Part shown: in pieces, positions 8,001-16,545 of the stretch | How the letters are laid out: every line of letters starts with the position of its first letter | Numbering within the stretch: position 1 is the stretch's first letter | Source of the DNA: Propionibacteriaceae bacterium | GTDB taxonomy: Bacteria > Actinomycetota > Actinomycetes > Propionibacteriales > Propionibacteriaceae | Reading direction: 5' to 3' | Length of the DNA: 51,153 nt | NCBI GenBank assembly: GCA_030532825.1 | Contig: JAUNKK010000014.1 | Span: forward strand, 1-51,153 | Program-made: the position numbers and the translations under genes | The notes under the pieces: generated by a model | Told to the model about the DNA's origin: nothing | Seen by the model: only the letters and a program-made list of their open reading frames with translations | Databases searched by the model: none

Positions 8001-8677
8001 TGAATAGCACACTAGCCTCCGGGCTTGCCTTGGCCGCCTCCGCACCAATGATCGCCGCCGCCATTGCACGATGGCGCTGCGGCAACAACGGAACCATCGC
8101 TCTTCACCACAGGGCAAGCATCCAGAGAGGCTACGACCTGACCACACTAGCCGCTGGCGCTTTAGTGCTGCTAGACGGATATTCAAACATCCAATGGTGG
8201 CATCGAAGTGGTCCGCAGGGACCGGTGGGCGCGATGACATTGCTGGGCGTAGCCGGGCTCCTCGGCGCTACCCTCCCACTGACCTGCTGGTATATCGCTG
8301 GTCGCCGCCCGGTTCGGCGGCCAGCGAGACCAGACTGTTGGCTATTGCCATGGGCAGCTGCCTCTGAAGAACTGGTATGGCGATGGGCATGGCCCGCACT
8401 GCTCATAGGGTGGGGGGTTCCGGGGGGATTAGCTGTCCTGTGTGTATCACTGGGCTTCCTGTCGCTGCATCTATATCGAACGACCAGAATGCGAGGCCTA
8501 TTTTACCTGGGGCTCGTCACCGCGTTGCTGTGGGTGGTCATGCTCACAGCCGGACTAGCACCAGCCATATTGACCCACGTTGCCCACAATCTAGTCCTAG
8601 CCCGATGGCGTCCGACCAGCGCACTCCTCCGCAGGCAGCACTCACCAGTGACGGTACCCTCCACGAAGGAATGGTGA
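8000..8677 (+). CDS. pznE: CPBP (CAAX-type) membrane protease, probable leader peptidase
   Basis: A 225-residue membrane protein with about six hydrophobic segments. All three CPBP motifs are present: EExxxR as EELVWR (123-128), FxxxH as FLSLH (153-157), and HxxxN as HVAHN (193-197). In plantazolicin clusters the E gene encodes a protein of this family proposed to remove the leader peptide. An immunity role is an alternative known for other CPBP proteins. It overlaps the dehydrogenase gene and, by a few bases, the translational start region of the methyltransferase. Confidence 0.85.
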   Translation: MNSTLASGLALAASAPMIAAAIARWRCGNNGTIALHHRASIQRGYDLTTLAAGALVLLDGYSNIQWWHRSGPQGPVGAMTLLGVAGLLGATLPLTCWYIAGRRPVRRPARPDCWLLPWAAASEELVWRWAWPALLIGWGVPGGLAVLCVSLGFLSLHLYRTTRMRGLFYLGLVTALLWVVMLTAGLAPAILTHVAHNLVLARWRPTSALLRRQHSPVTVPSTKEW

Positions 8678-8679
8678 TC

Positions 8680-9468
8680 ATGACCACCGCTCAGCACAGC
8701 GCTCCACCAAAAGACGCGCGCCACCGCGCCCAGAGGTGGTTCCAAAGCCACCAGCGTCGTAGTATCAGCAATGGGTACGACCGCGTTCAAGCAGCAGGCT
8801 CACAACAACTGTCCGGTGCCGTACTGCTGGCCAATCATCGGCGAATGTATGGACGGGAAGCCAAAACGATGCTCGACATCGGATGCGGCGATGGCTCCAC
8901 GCTAGCCACCGTGGCGAAAGCCCGGCCGAGCATCACTTTAGTGGGCACCGATCCCGTCGCCGAAGCGGTGTCATCGGCACGGTGCAACGTCCCGAGCGCT
9001 CAAGTCGAGCAGCTGAGCGGTGCACTCGCTGGCAGCTTTGACGCCATCCTGATCCACTTGTGCTTGGGGTTGTGGGATGACATCGAATCGCAGCTGAGCT
9101 ATGCCGTAAGTCAGCTGTCCCCCACTGGAGTGCTTTACATCGCGGACCTCAATGCTGCTGATGCGGCGGCGGCTCTGGAAACCGCTACCACCCCGGCCGA
9201 ACGACGCTATCTCAGGGAGCAGTACGCGGCAGCCTACACCGCTTCTGGTCTGCGTGACCTGCTGCGCCGGTGCGCGCCCAAAGGCACTAGTGAAGTCGGC
9301 ACATCGCCACTGGGGGGCTACCTCCCAGGCTCGGCAGCGCATCTGGCCCTCATTAGTGACCCAATGGTCACAGCTGTCCTGCGCACCATGAATCGTGATC
9401 AAGATCAGCATCCCATCCCACGATGGGTACCCAACCTTGTGCATGGATGGGTATGGTCAGGCAACTGA
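8680..9468 (+). CDS. pznL: SAM-dependent methyltransferase, probable N-terminal Arg dimethylase
   Basis: A 262-residue class I methyltransferase. The SAM-binding loop is LDIGCGDG (65-72), followed by GTDP at the end of beta-2. In plantazolicin biosynthesis the L enzyme adds two methyl groups to the alpha-amine of the N-terminal Arg; the precursor here also has Arg as first core residue. ATG at 8680 is preferred because AAGGA lies nine bases upstream; ATG at 8671 is only one base from it, and a frame open to 8377 overlaps the protease gene. Last gene of the operon, followed by a hairpin. Confidence 0.88.
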   Translation: MTTAQHSAPPKDARHRAQRWFQSHQRRSISNGYDRVQAAGSQQLSGAVLLANHRRMYGREAKTMLDIGCGDGSTLATVAKARPSITLVGTDPVAEAVSSARCNVPSAQVEQLSGALAGSFDAILIHLCLGLWDDIESQLSYAVSQLSPTGVLYIADLNAADAAAALETATTPAERRYLREQYAAAYTASGLRDLLRRCAPKGTSEVGTSPLGGYLPGSAAHLALISDPMVTAVLRTMNRDQDQHPIPRWVPNLVHGWVWSGN

Positions 9469-9475
9469 GATCCAT

Positions 9476-9511
9476 CGCGCGACGATGCCACGGTGACCGT
9501 GCCATCGCGCA
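9476..9511 (+). terminator. Hairpin after the methyltransferase gene
   Basis: GCGCG-a-CGATG-c-CACGGT pairs around one base with ACCGTG-c-CATCGCGC, interrupted by one bulge and one mismatch. It starts 8 bp after the stop at 9468. There is no T-run, so it may be a weak terminator or a stabilising 3' structure. Confidence 0.45.
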
Positions 9512-9725
9512 GGGCTCTGTCCGAAATGCCGTGTGGAGGGTCTGGTGGTATTTATGAGTGGATGGTGTTATGGAACCGTTCGGTGGAGGTGATCGGATGC
9601 GTGTTGAGTGCGGGCTTTGCACCTCATCATGAACCGCCCCGGGTTTGGTGGAGGGCGGGTTCTCTCTGTCGCGCGTCATACTTCTTGGCAGGGCAGTTAT
9701 GTAGCTTTGAAGGAGGCTTGTGATC
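9512..9725. other. Non-coding junction between the LAP operon and IS remnants
   Basis: No supported gene. GGATGGTGTTATG occurs here at 9560-9572 and again at 9801-9813, inside the IS3 remnant, suggesting small rearrangements. Probably insertion-sequence debris. Confidence 0.4.
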
Positions 9726-10530
9726 ATGGGTAGACCACCATCGATCCCGGCGGGGATGAAGCGTCCTGGGTTTCGTGGGGGCTCCTGGTCTTGGGAATGA
9801 GGATGGTGTTATGTCGAAGGAACTGGTGGAGGGGGGCGACGATGTGTCGCTATTCGGGGGAGGGGAGGGCCGCCGCGGTGCGGATGGTCAAGGGCGCTGC
9901 GAGCCGAGTTGGGTGTCACGCAGGGGACGGTGAAGCGTGTTGCGATGCAGCTGGGTTACGGGGTTGGGTCCGTGCGGGCGTGGGTGAAGCGCACGTTGTC
10001 AACAATGTTGAGCCCCGCCGGGAGTTGGGTCCGTGCGGGCGTGGGTGAAGCAGGCCGGCATCGATGATGGTGTTACTGCGGGGGTGAGTTCGGCAGGGGT
10101 TCAGCGTGTGGAGGAACTTGAGCAGGAGGTCTGAGTGTTGCGGTGGGCCAGCGAGGTGTTGAAGCGGGCGGCGTTTTTCTTCGGGGTGGAGCTAGGTCGC
10201 TACTATCGGAAGTAGTTGCGTTCATTGACGCCAATCAAGGGATGACTTGGTTGAAGGCCGCAGGCTCGGAGTCGAGTTCATTTGCAGGTGGTTGCGAGCG
10301 GTTGCTATGTCGCCAAGACCCGCGAGTCGTCTGCTTGTGCCCGGTGGGATGCGGCAGTGATCCGACAGGTGGTCGAACTCTGGGAGGCTAACTACCGTGT
10401 CTATGGGGTCTGCAAGCTTTGGAAGGCGGCGCGCCGGGCGGGGATTGTGGTTGGCCGCGTTCAGACGGCCCCGATTGATGCGTGCCGCCGGTATCGAGGG
10501 CGCACGGCGTTCGAACGGGGTGCGCTCGTT
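9726..10530 (+). pseudogene. Decayed IS3-family transposase (orfA and start of orfB)
   Basis: Pieces of an IS3-type transposase are readable only by switching frames. An orfA-like start MGRPPSIPAG at 9726 follows AAGGAGG. Further on are LGVTQGTVKRVAMQLGYG, SVRAWVK and RVEELEQEV (HTH then leucine-zipper region), then an EVLKRAAFFFGVEL segment. The orfB start follows (VAFID, AKTRESSACARWDA, NYRVYGVCKLWKAARRAG, LMRAAGIEGARRS). Stops and frameshifts interrupt it throughout, and no DDE catalytic core remains. It lies between the LAP operon and the IS256 fragment, marking the island's right edge as a site of repeated insertion. Confidence 0.8.
9963..10051 (+). repeat. 28-bp direct duplication inside the IS3 remnant
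   Basis: The 28 bases at 9963-9990 (GTTGGGTCCG...GGTGAAGC) recur exactly at 10024-10051, 61 bp further on. The unit encodes the VRAWVK motif of orfA, so the duplication happened after or during decay of the transposase. Confidence 0.9.
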
Positions 10531-10803
10531 TGTCATGATGGTGTCTGCCCTTTCCGATTATCGATGGGGTTCGGCACCGGCCGGGAAGGTCAGACAGGAC
10601 TTACACCAGATTCCGCGCGAAGGGTCAGGCTCGTATGAGGTCATGCCCGACCCGGTCGGTGCTGCTACGCGAGGACCGGACGGATCAGTCCATCGGCATT
10701 CCAACAGGACACCAGTCAGATGAGGGGTCACAACCCTCGCGCAGCCATACCAGCATGTAAGTCAGATGGTTTGTGTAAGGGGTGGTCTCCGACCTGAAGG
10801 AGC
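10531..10803. other. Gene-free stretch before the IS256 fragment
   Basis: No supported gene. The last 60 bases (from about 10758, with GGTTTGTGTAAGGGG) resemble the left-end leader that precedes IS256-type transposases, by position only. Confidence 0.35.
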
Positions 10804-11373
10804 GTGACTGTGACCGTGAAGAAGGACGATGTTGGCGAGCCCGAGGCCCGTAGGCTTCGTCGTGAGTTGATCGACGATGAGTTGCTGGACCAACTGGTGG
10901 ATGCCGCCGATGAGCGGGGCTTGTCGTTGACCGGACCGGACGGATTCCTGCCCGAGATGATCAAGGCCGTGCTGGAGCGCGGGATGGCCGCCGAGCTGAC
11001 CGATCATCTGGGCTACGAGAAGGGCGACCTGGCCGGTCGGGGCAGTGGGAACTCCCGCAACGGCACCACCCCCAAAACCGTGGCCATCGAGGTCGGCGAG
11101 GTGGTGTTGGATCAGCCCAGGGACCGCAGCGGCAAGGAGGTCGACATCGTCGCAGAACTCGCCGACGGCCGCGTGATCGCCCTTGAGGTCAAGGCATCAG
11201 CCACCTACCGGACCGAGCACTTCACAGGGCTGCGTTACCTGCGCGATCAGCTGGGAGATCGCTTCATCGCCGGGATCGTCCTGGGGACCTCCGACCAGGG
11301 CTACCAGTTCGCCGACCGGCTATGGGGGCTGCCGACCTCATCGCTGTGGGGTAACGCTGGCCCCGCCCTGTGA
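10804..11373 (+). pseudogene. Chimeric ORF: IS256-type transposase N-terminus fused to DUF4143 C-terminus
   Basis: The 189-codon frame begins like an IS256-family transposase (LLDQLVDAADERGLSL, MIKAVLERGMAAELTDHLGY, GNSRNGTTPKTV, then VVLDQPRDR). At the Pro-Arg-Asp-Arg motif, where IS256 proteins normally continue toward their DDE domain, it switches in frame at base 11118 to the DUF4143 tail (RSGKEVDIV onward), identical to the copy at the window start. The catalytic transposase domain is absent. Start could be GTG 10804, 10810 or 10816; AAGGAG at 10797-10802 best fits 10810. The join within a shared RDR codon stretch suggests microhomology. Whether the fusion is expressed is unknown. Confidence 0.9.
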
Positions 11374-11398
11374 GCCGAGTGCCTACCTAACCGCCCGG
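11118..11398. repeat. 281-bp perfect direct repeat, right copy
   Basis: Identical to 290-570. The right flank (11399 on) leads into the DUF222/HNH gene, the left flank is IS256 sequence. Together the copies would allow looping-out of about 10.8 kb containing the whole LAP cluster. Confidence 0.97.
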
Positions 11399-11426
11399 TA
11401 TTCCACCTTGTCGGCCCGGGGTGGGG

Positions 11427-12698
11427 TCATTCGCGTTGTGGCGGATTCGGGGTGAAGTGAATGGCGGTGGTGTCGAGGCGTTCGCCAGTCGGGCCGCGGT
11501 AGGGGTTGGGGTGGCTACGCGGGTCGGTGGTGACGGCGGCTGCGGCTTGAGCGGTGTGTTCGGGGTTAGCGCCGATGGGACATCCGTAGCTGTTGGTGAA
11601 GGTGAGGCCGTGGGGGCTGTTGGGGTTGCCGGTGATGGTGTAGTGGCCTTGGTGGTGTAGCCGGTGGTGGGTGGGACAGAGGGAGACGAGGGTGTCTTGG
11701 TCGGTGGGACCGCCGTGGCTCCAGTGCTGGATGTGGTGGTTTTCGAGAAACCCGGTGGTGGGGCAGCCGGGGTATCGGCAGCCGCGGTCGCGGTCTTCGA
11801 TGAGGCGGCGGGTGCGCAGGGGGACGATTCTTTGGGCGCGACCGACGCTGACGGGGAGGGCGTTGGTTTCCCAGACGGGTTGGAGTGTGCCGTCGCAGGT
11901 GTATTCGCGCATGAGGTGCTCGGGGATGGCACCTTTTTTGGTGAGCCAACCCTGTCCGGTGGTGTCCAGGTGGAGCAGGATGCGGTAGTGCTCTTTCCGG
12001 CTTTGCCCGGTGATGGCGTGAAGGGAGCGGTTGGCGGTTTCGATGAGCCCGTCTGCGAGTGTGGCGTTGGTTTGCCCGGCGGTGAAGAGTGCGTCTTTGG
12101 CTTCCCGGATGGCGGTTTCGATGAGGGCTCCGTCGACGGCGGGGGCGGTGAAGCGCAACTCGAAAAGGTTGCCGGTGGTATGCATGGCTAGGTGCGGCGT
12201 TTCCGCTTGGATGCGTTCCTGGGCTGCACCGGGACTGGAGTGAGCAGCTTGCGGGTAGTGGTAGCGCCGTAGCGTTCGGCGCAATTGGTTGACGGTGGCG
12301 TTTTCGGCGAACTCGGTGACGCTGGCGGAGTAGTTGGCGGGGACGTGTTGTGCTACGACTGCGGCTTGGTCTAGGCCGAGTCGGCCGGCGTTGAGGCTGG
12401 CGATGACTTCGGGGAGTTCGCTGGCGCGTGTGGCGACCATGGCCAGGGATGTTGCGTTGCTGGGGGAGATACCGAGAAATACTTGTAGCCAGTGTTCGAC
12501 GGAGTGGATCCCGTCGCCGCGCCAGGCTTCGGAGGTGATGAGTTCTTCAGTGAATGCCACAAGGTCCGCCTGAACGGCCGCCAACCGCCCCGCCAGCTGG
12601 TGGGCGTTGTCTACTTTGCGTTGCCAGCAGCGTGCTGGATCTTCCCGGGGGCCTGCGACCGGCCCCGGGGCCACCTCTGCTACAGCGCTGTCGGTCAT
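11427..12698 (-). CDS. DUF222 domain HNH endonuclease (13E12-repeat type)
   Basis: A 423-residue protein with an N-terminal DUF222 helical domain (about 1-290) and a C-terminal HNH nuclease domain. The zinc/HNH residues are visible in RGCRYPGC, then FLENHHIQHWSHGG, then LVSLCPTHHRLHH. These genes occur in many copies in actinobacterial genomes (REP13E12 in mycobacteria) and behave as mobile or repeated elements; their substrate is unclear. Third codon positions favour C and A on the coding strand, giving a G/T-rich plus strand unlike the neighbouring sugar genes. It directly adjoins the right repeat of the LAP island. A degenerate SOS-like box lies upstream. Confidence 0.9.
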   Translation of the reverse strand: MTDSAVAEVAPGPVAGPREDPARCWQRKVDNAHQLAGRLAAVQADLVAFTEELITSEAWRGDGIHSVEHWLQVFLGISPSNATSLAMVATRASELPEVIASLNAGRLGLDQAAVVAQHVPANYSASVTEFAENATVNQLRRTLRRYHYPQAAHSSPGAAQERIQAETPHLAMHTTGNLFELRFTAPAVDGALIETAIREAKDALFTAGQTNATLADGLIETANRSLHAITGQSRKEHYRILLHLDTTGQGWLTKKGAIPEHLMREYTCDGTLQPVWETNALPVSVGRAQRIVPLRTRRLIEDRDRGCRYPGCPTTGFLENHHIQHWSHGGPTDQDTLVSLCPTHHRLHHQGHYTITGNPNSPHGLTFTNSYGCPIGANPEHTAQAAAAVTTDPRSHPNPYRGPTGERLDTTAIHFTPNPPQRE

Positions 12699-12705
12699 GA
12701 GTTAA

Positions 12706-12721
12706 TGATACGTCTGTTCGA
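12706..12721 (-). promoter_or_regulatory. Degenerate SOS-box-like sequence upstream of the HNH gene
   Basis: On the minus strand the sequence reads TCGAACAGACGTATCA, 8 bp before the ATG. The actinobacterial LexA consensus is TCGAACNNNNGTTCGA; the left half is perfect, the right half keeps only GT and the last A. Mycobacterial 13E12 genes are known to be LexA-associated, which is why I record it. Confidence 0.25.
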
Positions 12722-13051
12722 ATAATTGCGCAAGGTCCGCCTCGACTCATCGGGACGCTCACGTAACGTCCTCGACGCCCCAGTTGGGAGTGCCTGTGGT
12801 GTTGGCGTAGCGCCGGGGAATGGGAAGTTGGTTCCCAACAGCGGCTCGGGCGATGATCACCCGGGACCTGCCCGAACGGGCGCCCCGGGACCACCCTGCG
12901 ATACTCCGGTGACGGCAGCCGTGGCACTGTCCTGCCCACGCTCCCAGGCTTCACCATCCCCTACCGCTGATGCCGCCGCACTTCCAAACGCCAACCATGC
13001 CCCACACCGCTCGGGTGTAGCCCTGCTCGGTGACCTGCCACACTGTTGCCC
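12722..13051. other. Intergenic region between HNH gene and sugar symporter
   Basis: About 330 bp, GC-rich, no supported gene. It must hold the divergent promoters of both neighbours; I see no convincing -35/-10 pair. Confidence 0.4.
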
Positions 13052-14407
13052 ATGGAACCCAGCCCCTGGCGCAACCGCCTCAGCTTTGGGCTGGGCACCC
13101 TCGGCCGGGACATGTCCGCGGCGCTGGTCAGCATGAACCTGATGTTCTACCTCACCGACGTGCTGCAGGTTCCGGCGTCGGCGACGGTGGGGGTCACCGC
13201 CATCATCGTGGCCATGAGGGTCTTCGACGCGCTGAACGACCCGATCATGGGGGTCATCGTCGACAACACCCGTTCCCGGTGGGGAAAGTTCAAGCCCTGG
13301 ATCGCGCTGGGCGCGGTCCTGTGGGCGGCGGGCACCGTCGGCATCTTCGTCGACACAGGGCTAACGGGCCCCTGGTTTCTGGTGTGGTTCACCGTCATCT
13401 ATCTGCTGTGGTCGGTGGCTTACACCATCAACGACATCTCCTTCTGGGGGATGCTGCCTGCCCTATCCCAGGACCAGACGGAGCGGGAACGCATCGGGGT
13501 GATCGCACGGATCTGCGCCAACGTCGGACTGTTTGCTGTCATCGTCGCGGTCCTGCCCGTCACGAAGCAGCTCGGCGAAGCACTGGGAAGCCTGCAGCTC
13601 GGCTGGCTGGCGTTTGCCGTCATCCTGGTGGTGCTCATGCTGGCCTTCCAGTCGCTGACGCTGCTGTTCACCCGGCAGCGGGTGGCTGCGCCCCCGATGT
13701 CGACTTCCTTCCGGGAGCTCGCGCAGGTCATCGGCCGCAACGACCAGTTGCTGTGGGTCGGCGCCGCCATGCTGCTGTTCATGGGCGGCTACATGACCGT
13801 CACGAGCCTCGGTATCTACTACTTCAAATACGTCTACCGAGACGAGGACACCTACCCGGTGTTCGCCGCCATTTTGGCGGTGGCGCAGCTGCTCGGCCTG
13901 GCCGTCTTCCCGCTGCTGCGGCGACGGCTGAAACGCCGTGACCTGCACACCCTGGCCGTCGGCCTGTGTCTGGCGGGCCTGGGGGTGTTCTGGTTCGCCG
14001 GCTCGTCACTGGCGCTGGTGGCCGTCGCCGGGGTGCTGCTGTTCTCGGGCCAGGCATTTTTGCAGTTGCTCATGCTGATGTTCATTGCCGACTGCGTGGA
14101 GTACGGGCAATGGAAGCTGGGCCGCCGCAACGAGTCAGTCACCTTGTCGGTGCAGCCTTTTATCTACAAAGCGTCCAACGCCATCGGCAGCGGTTTCGTC
14201 GGCCTCGCGCTCGTGGTCTCGGGAATCAGCGGCGCCGCCACCGTCGACGACGTCACCCCCGGCGGTGTCGCTGCCTTCAAGGCCGTGATGCTGCTGATCC
14301 CGCTGGTTCTGTTTGCCCTGAGTTGGGTAGTGCTGCGCGTCGGCTACCGCCTGGACGAGCACCGCTATGCCGAGATCGTCGCCGACCTCAACGCCCGCGC
14401 CAGCTAG
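13052..14407 (+). CDS. GPH-family sugar:cation symporter
   Basis: A 451-residue, 12-segment transporter of the glycoside-pentoside-hexuronide (MelB-like) family. The N-terminal motif GLGTLGRDMSAALVSMNLMFYLTDVL, the loop DALNDPIMGVIVDNTRSRWGKFKPWI with conserved Asp residues, and YTINDISFWGMLPALSQDQTERERIG are typical. Such carriers import oligosaccharides with Na+ or H+. ATG at 13052 is preferred to TTG at 13046. It is followed after 63 bp by a GH13 glucosidase on the same strand, so the substrate is probably an alpha-glucoside such as maltose or isomaltose; this is inferred from context. Confidence 0.88.
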   Translation: MEPSPWRNRLSFGLGTLGRDMSAALVSMNLMFYLTDVLQVPASATVGVTAIIVAMRVFDALNDPIMGVIVDNTRSRWGKFKPWIALGAVLWAAGTVGIFVDTGLTGPWFLVWFTVIYLLWSVAYTINDISFWGMLPALSQDQTERERIGVIARICANVGLFAVIVAVLPVTKQLGEALGSLQLGWLAFAVILVVLMLAFQSLTLLFTRQRVAAPPMSTSFRELAQVIGRNDQLLWVGAAMLLFMGGYMTVTSLGIYYFKYVYRDEDTYPVFAAILAVAQLLGLAVFPLLRRRLKRRDLHTLAVGLCLAGLGVFWFAGSSLALVAVAGVLLFSGQAFLQLLMLMFIADCVEYGQWKLGRRNESVTLSVQPFIYKASNAIGSGFVGLALVVSGISGAATVDDVTPGGVAAFKAVMLLIPLVLFALSWVVLRVGYRLDEHRYAEIVADLNARAS

Positions 14408-14470
14408 GGCGGCACCGGGAAAACCGCGAGACGCCCGCGCGGTGGGCGGCGGAGGCGGCACGATGGTGCC

Positions 14471-16366
14471 GTGAAACTCGATCGCACCGCCACCGTGGCC
14501 GACGTCTACGCCCATCCCCTGGGCCGCGACATCATCGACAAGGTCCTGCTCCAGACTGGTAGGAGCCGCCGCTGGGTGCTCAACCCGGCGACCAGGCGAC
14601 TCAAGCTTTCACAGCTCGAAAGGCTGCTCAGCCGGTCCTTCGGCCCCGGTTTCGTCGACACGCTGCTGCAACTCCTGGCGGATTGCCCCGACGCGCCGCC
14701 CCGCCTGAACGGCCCCATCACCGCCACCTGGTGGAAGCGCGCCGTGTTTTACCAGATCTACCCGCGCTCCTTCGCCGACAGCAACGGCGACGGCATCGGT
14801 GACCTGCCCGGCATCCTCAGCAAGCTCCCCTACCTGGCCGACCTGGGCGTCGACTGCCTCTGGCTGTCCCCCATCTTCGCCTCCCCCAACAAAGACATGG
14901 GCTACGACGTGGCCGACTACAAAGCCGTGATGACCGAGATGGGCACCCTGGACGACCTGCGCCGCCTCATCGCTGGCTGCCACGAGCGCGGGATGCGCAT
15001 CATCCTGGACCTAGTGGTCAACCACACCTCCGACGAGCACCCCTGGTTTAAGGCGGCCCTGGCCGACCCCGACGGCGCGTACGGCGACTATTACTTCCTG
15101 CGCGACGACCGGGGCAACAACTGGACCTCGTTCTTCTCCGGTTCAGCCTGGCGAGAAATCGATGGCAAGTGGGTGCTGCACTTGTTCACCCCGGAGCAGG
15201 TGGACCTGAACTGGACCAACCCCGCGGTGCGCCGCGAGGTGGCTGACGTGGTGCGCTTCTGGCTAGCCGAGGGCATCGACGGCTTCCGGCTGGATGTCAT
15301 CAACTACATCTCCAAGCGCGATGGCCTCCCCGAAGGCAGCGCCACCGTCGGCAAACTCATGGGCTTCACGGGCGTCGAGCACTACTTCCACGGCCCGCAT
15401 CTGCACGACTACCTGGCCGAGTTGCGCCGCGAGGGCTTCACCCGCCCCGACCTGCCCCCGGGACACGAAGCCCCGGGCGCGGACGCGGCCCCCGTCATGA
15501 TCGGTGAAACCCCCGGAGCAGGCGTCGAGATCGGCCGGCTGCTGACCAGCACCCAGCGCGGCGAACTGGACCTGGTGTTCAGCTTCGACCACTTGGAGAC
15601 CCCCGGACACGTGAGGTGGGACGAGTACGCCTACGACCTGAACTTCCTGAAGCGTTACTACATCGACTACCAACGTCGGCTCGGCTCCGACGACTGGATG
15701 AGCCTGTTCTTCGAGAACCACGACAACCCCCGCATGATCTCGAAGGTCAACCCTGATCCCCGGTTCCGCACCCAGCTGGGCAAAGCCCTGGCGACGATTC
15801 TGCTCATGATGCGCGGCACCCCGTTCATCTTCCAGGGGCAGGAGTTCGGCGCCATCAACCAGGACTTCCCAGGCCCGGAGGCGCTGCGCGATGTCGAGTC
15901 GCTCAACCTGTTGGCCGACGAAGGACCGGCGGCCTGGCCGAAAGTACTGGCGGGCGCACGCGACCATGCACGGGTCCCCATGCGCTGGGTGCCCGGGCCA
16001 AGCATGGGCTTCACGGACGGTGAGCCCTGGCTGGCCGGACACGAGCAGTCGGTTGGCTACTCCGTCGCGGAGCAGGAGCACGACCCTGAGTCGGTGCTGC
16101 GCTACTACCGGCGGCTCATCCGGCTGCGTCGCGCGCACCCGACGCTCAGCCTGGGAGCGATCCGGTTCATCGATGAGCATGTCCGCAACTACTTCGCGTG
16201 GTTCCGGGAACACGACGGCGAACGGTGGTTCGTGGAGGTGAATCTGAGCGGGCATCCCCTGCGCCGCCGCCATCGGGGGCGCGACGTGGAGGTGGTGGTG
16301 GGCACCGCCCGGAATCGCATGGCCGACATGGGTCCATATGAGGCTCTCGTATGCCGGGTAATCTAA
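14471..16366 (+). CDS. GH13 family alpha-glucosidase (oligo-1,6-glucosidase/trehalulose-hydrolase-like)
   Basis: A 631-residue protein. Residues about 1-85 form a small helical N-terminal extension (VADVYAHPLGRDIIDK...LNPATRRLKLSQLERLL) not found in classic oligo-1,6-glucosidases. The (beta/alpha)8 GH13 domain follows: FYQIYPRSFADSNGDGIGDL, DLVVNHTSDEHPWF, nucleophile region GIDGFRLDVINYISK, acid/base region PVMIGETPG, and FENHDNPR. The motif set suits exo-acting enzymes on short alpha-glucosides. No signal peptide, so it acts in the cytoplasm on sugar brought in by the upstream symporter. GTG at 14471 is the only plausible start; its ribosome site (GGAGG) is distant. Confidence 0.88.
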   Translation: MKLDRTATVADVYAHPLGRDIIDKVLLQTGRSRRWVLNPATRRLKLSQLERLLSRSFGPGFVDTLLQLLADCPDAPPRLNGPITATWWKRAVFYQIYPRSFADSNGDGIGDLPGILSKLPYLADLGVDCLWLSPIFASPNKDMGYDVADYKAVMTEMGTLDDLRRLIAGCHERGMRIILDLVVNHTSDEHPWFKAALADPDGAYGDYYFLRDDRGNNWTSFFSGSAWREIDGKWVLHLFTPEQVDLNWTNPAVRREVADVVRFWLAEGIDGFRLDVINYISKRDGLPEGSATVGKLMGFTGVEHYFHGPHLHDYLAELRREGFTRPDLPPGHEAPGADAAPVMIGETPGAGVEIGRLLTSTQRGELDLVFSFDHLETPGHVRWDEYAYDLNFLKRYYIDYQRRLGSDDWMSLFFENHDNPRMISKVNPDPRFRTQLGKALATILLMMRGTPFIFQGQEFGAINQDFPGPEALRDVESLNLLADEGPAAWPKVLAGARDHARVPMRWVPGPSMGFTDGEPWLAGHEQSVGYSVAEQEHDPESVLRYYRRLIRLRRAHPTLSLGAIRFIDEHVRNYFAWFREHDGERWFVEVNLSGHPLRRRHRGRDVEVVVGTARNRMADMGPYEALVCRVI

Positions 16367-16545
16367 CAGCTAAATCGTAGCTCACGACAAGCATTAAACG
16401 AGTATTAACTCGTGACAACGCCAAATAACGATAAGGGCACCCGCATTCCAAAAGTTAGGCACCTTGGGATAGAGTCCTCACAGAAACCGGCAGGCGAGAG
16501 TTGGTCTCGTCCACGGTCCTAGCATTCCAAGGAGCGAGGTTGCTT

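Noticed and set aside
8377-8679. Longer methyltransferase reading frame
   Set aside because: It overlaps the CPBP protease gene, which has all its motifs; a proper ribosome site exists only at 8680.
11421-12191. Long plus-strand frames over the DUF222/HNH gene
   Set aside because: They are shadows caused by the C/A-rich third positions of the minus-strand gene; products are Gly/Val-rich without motifs.
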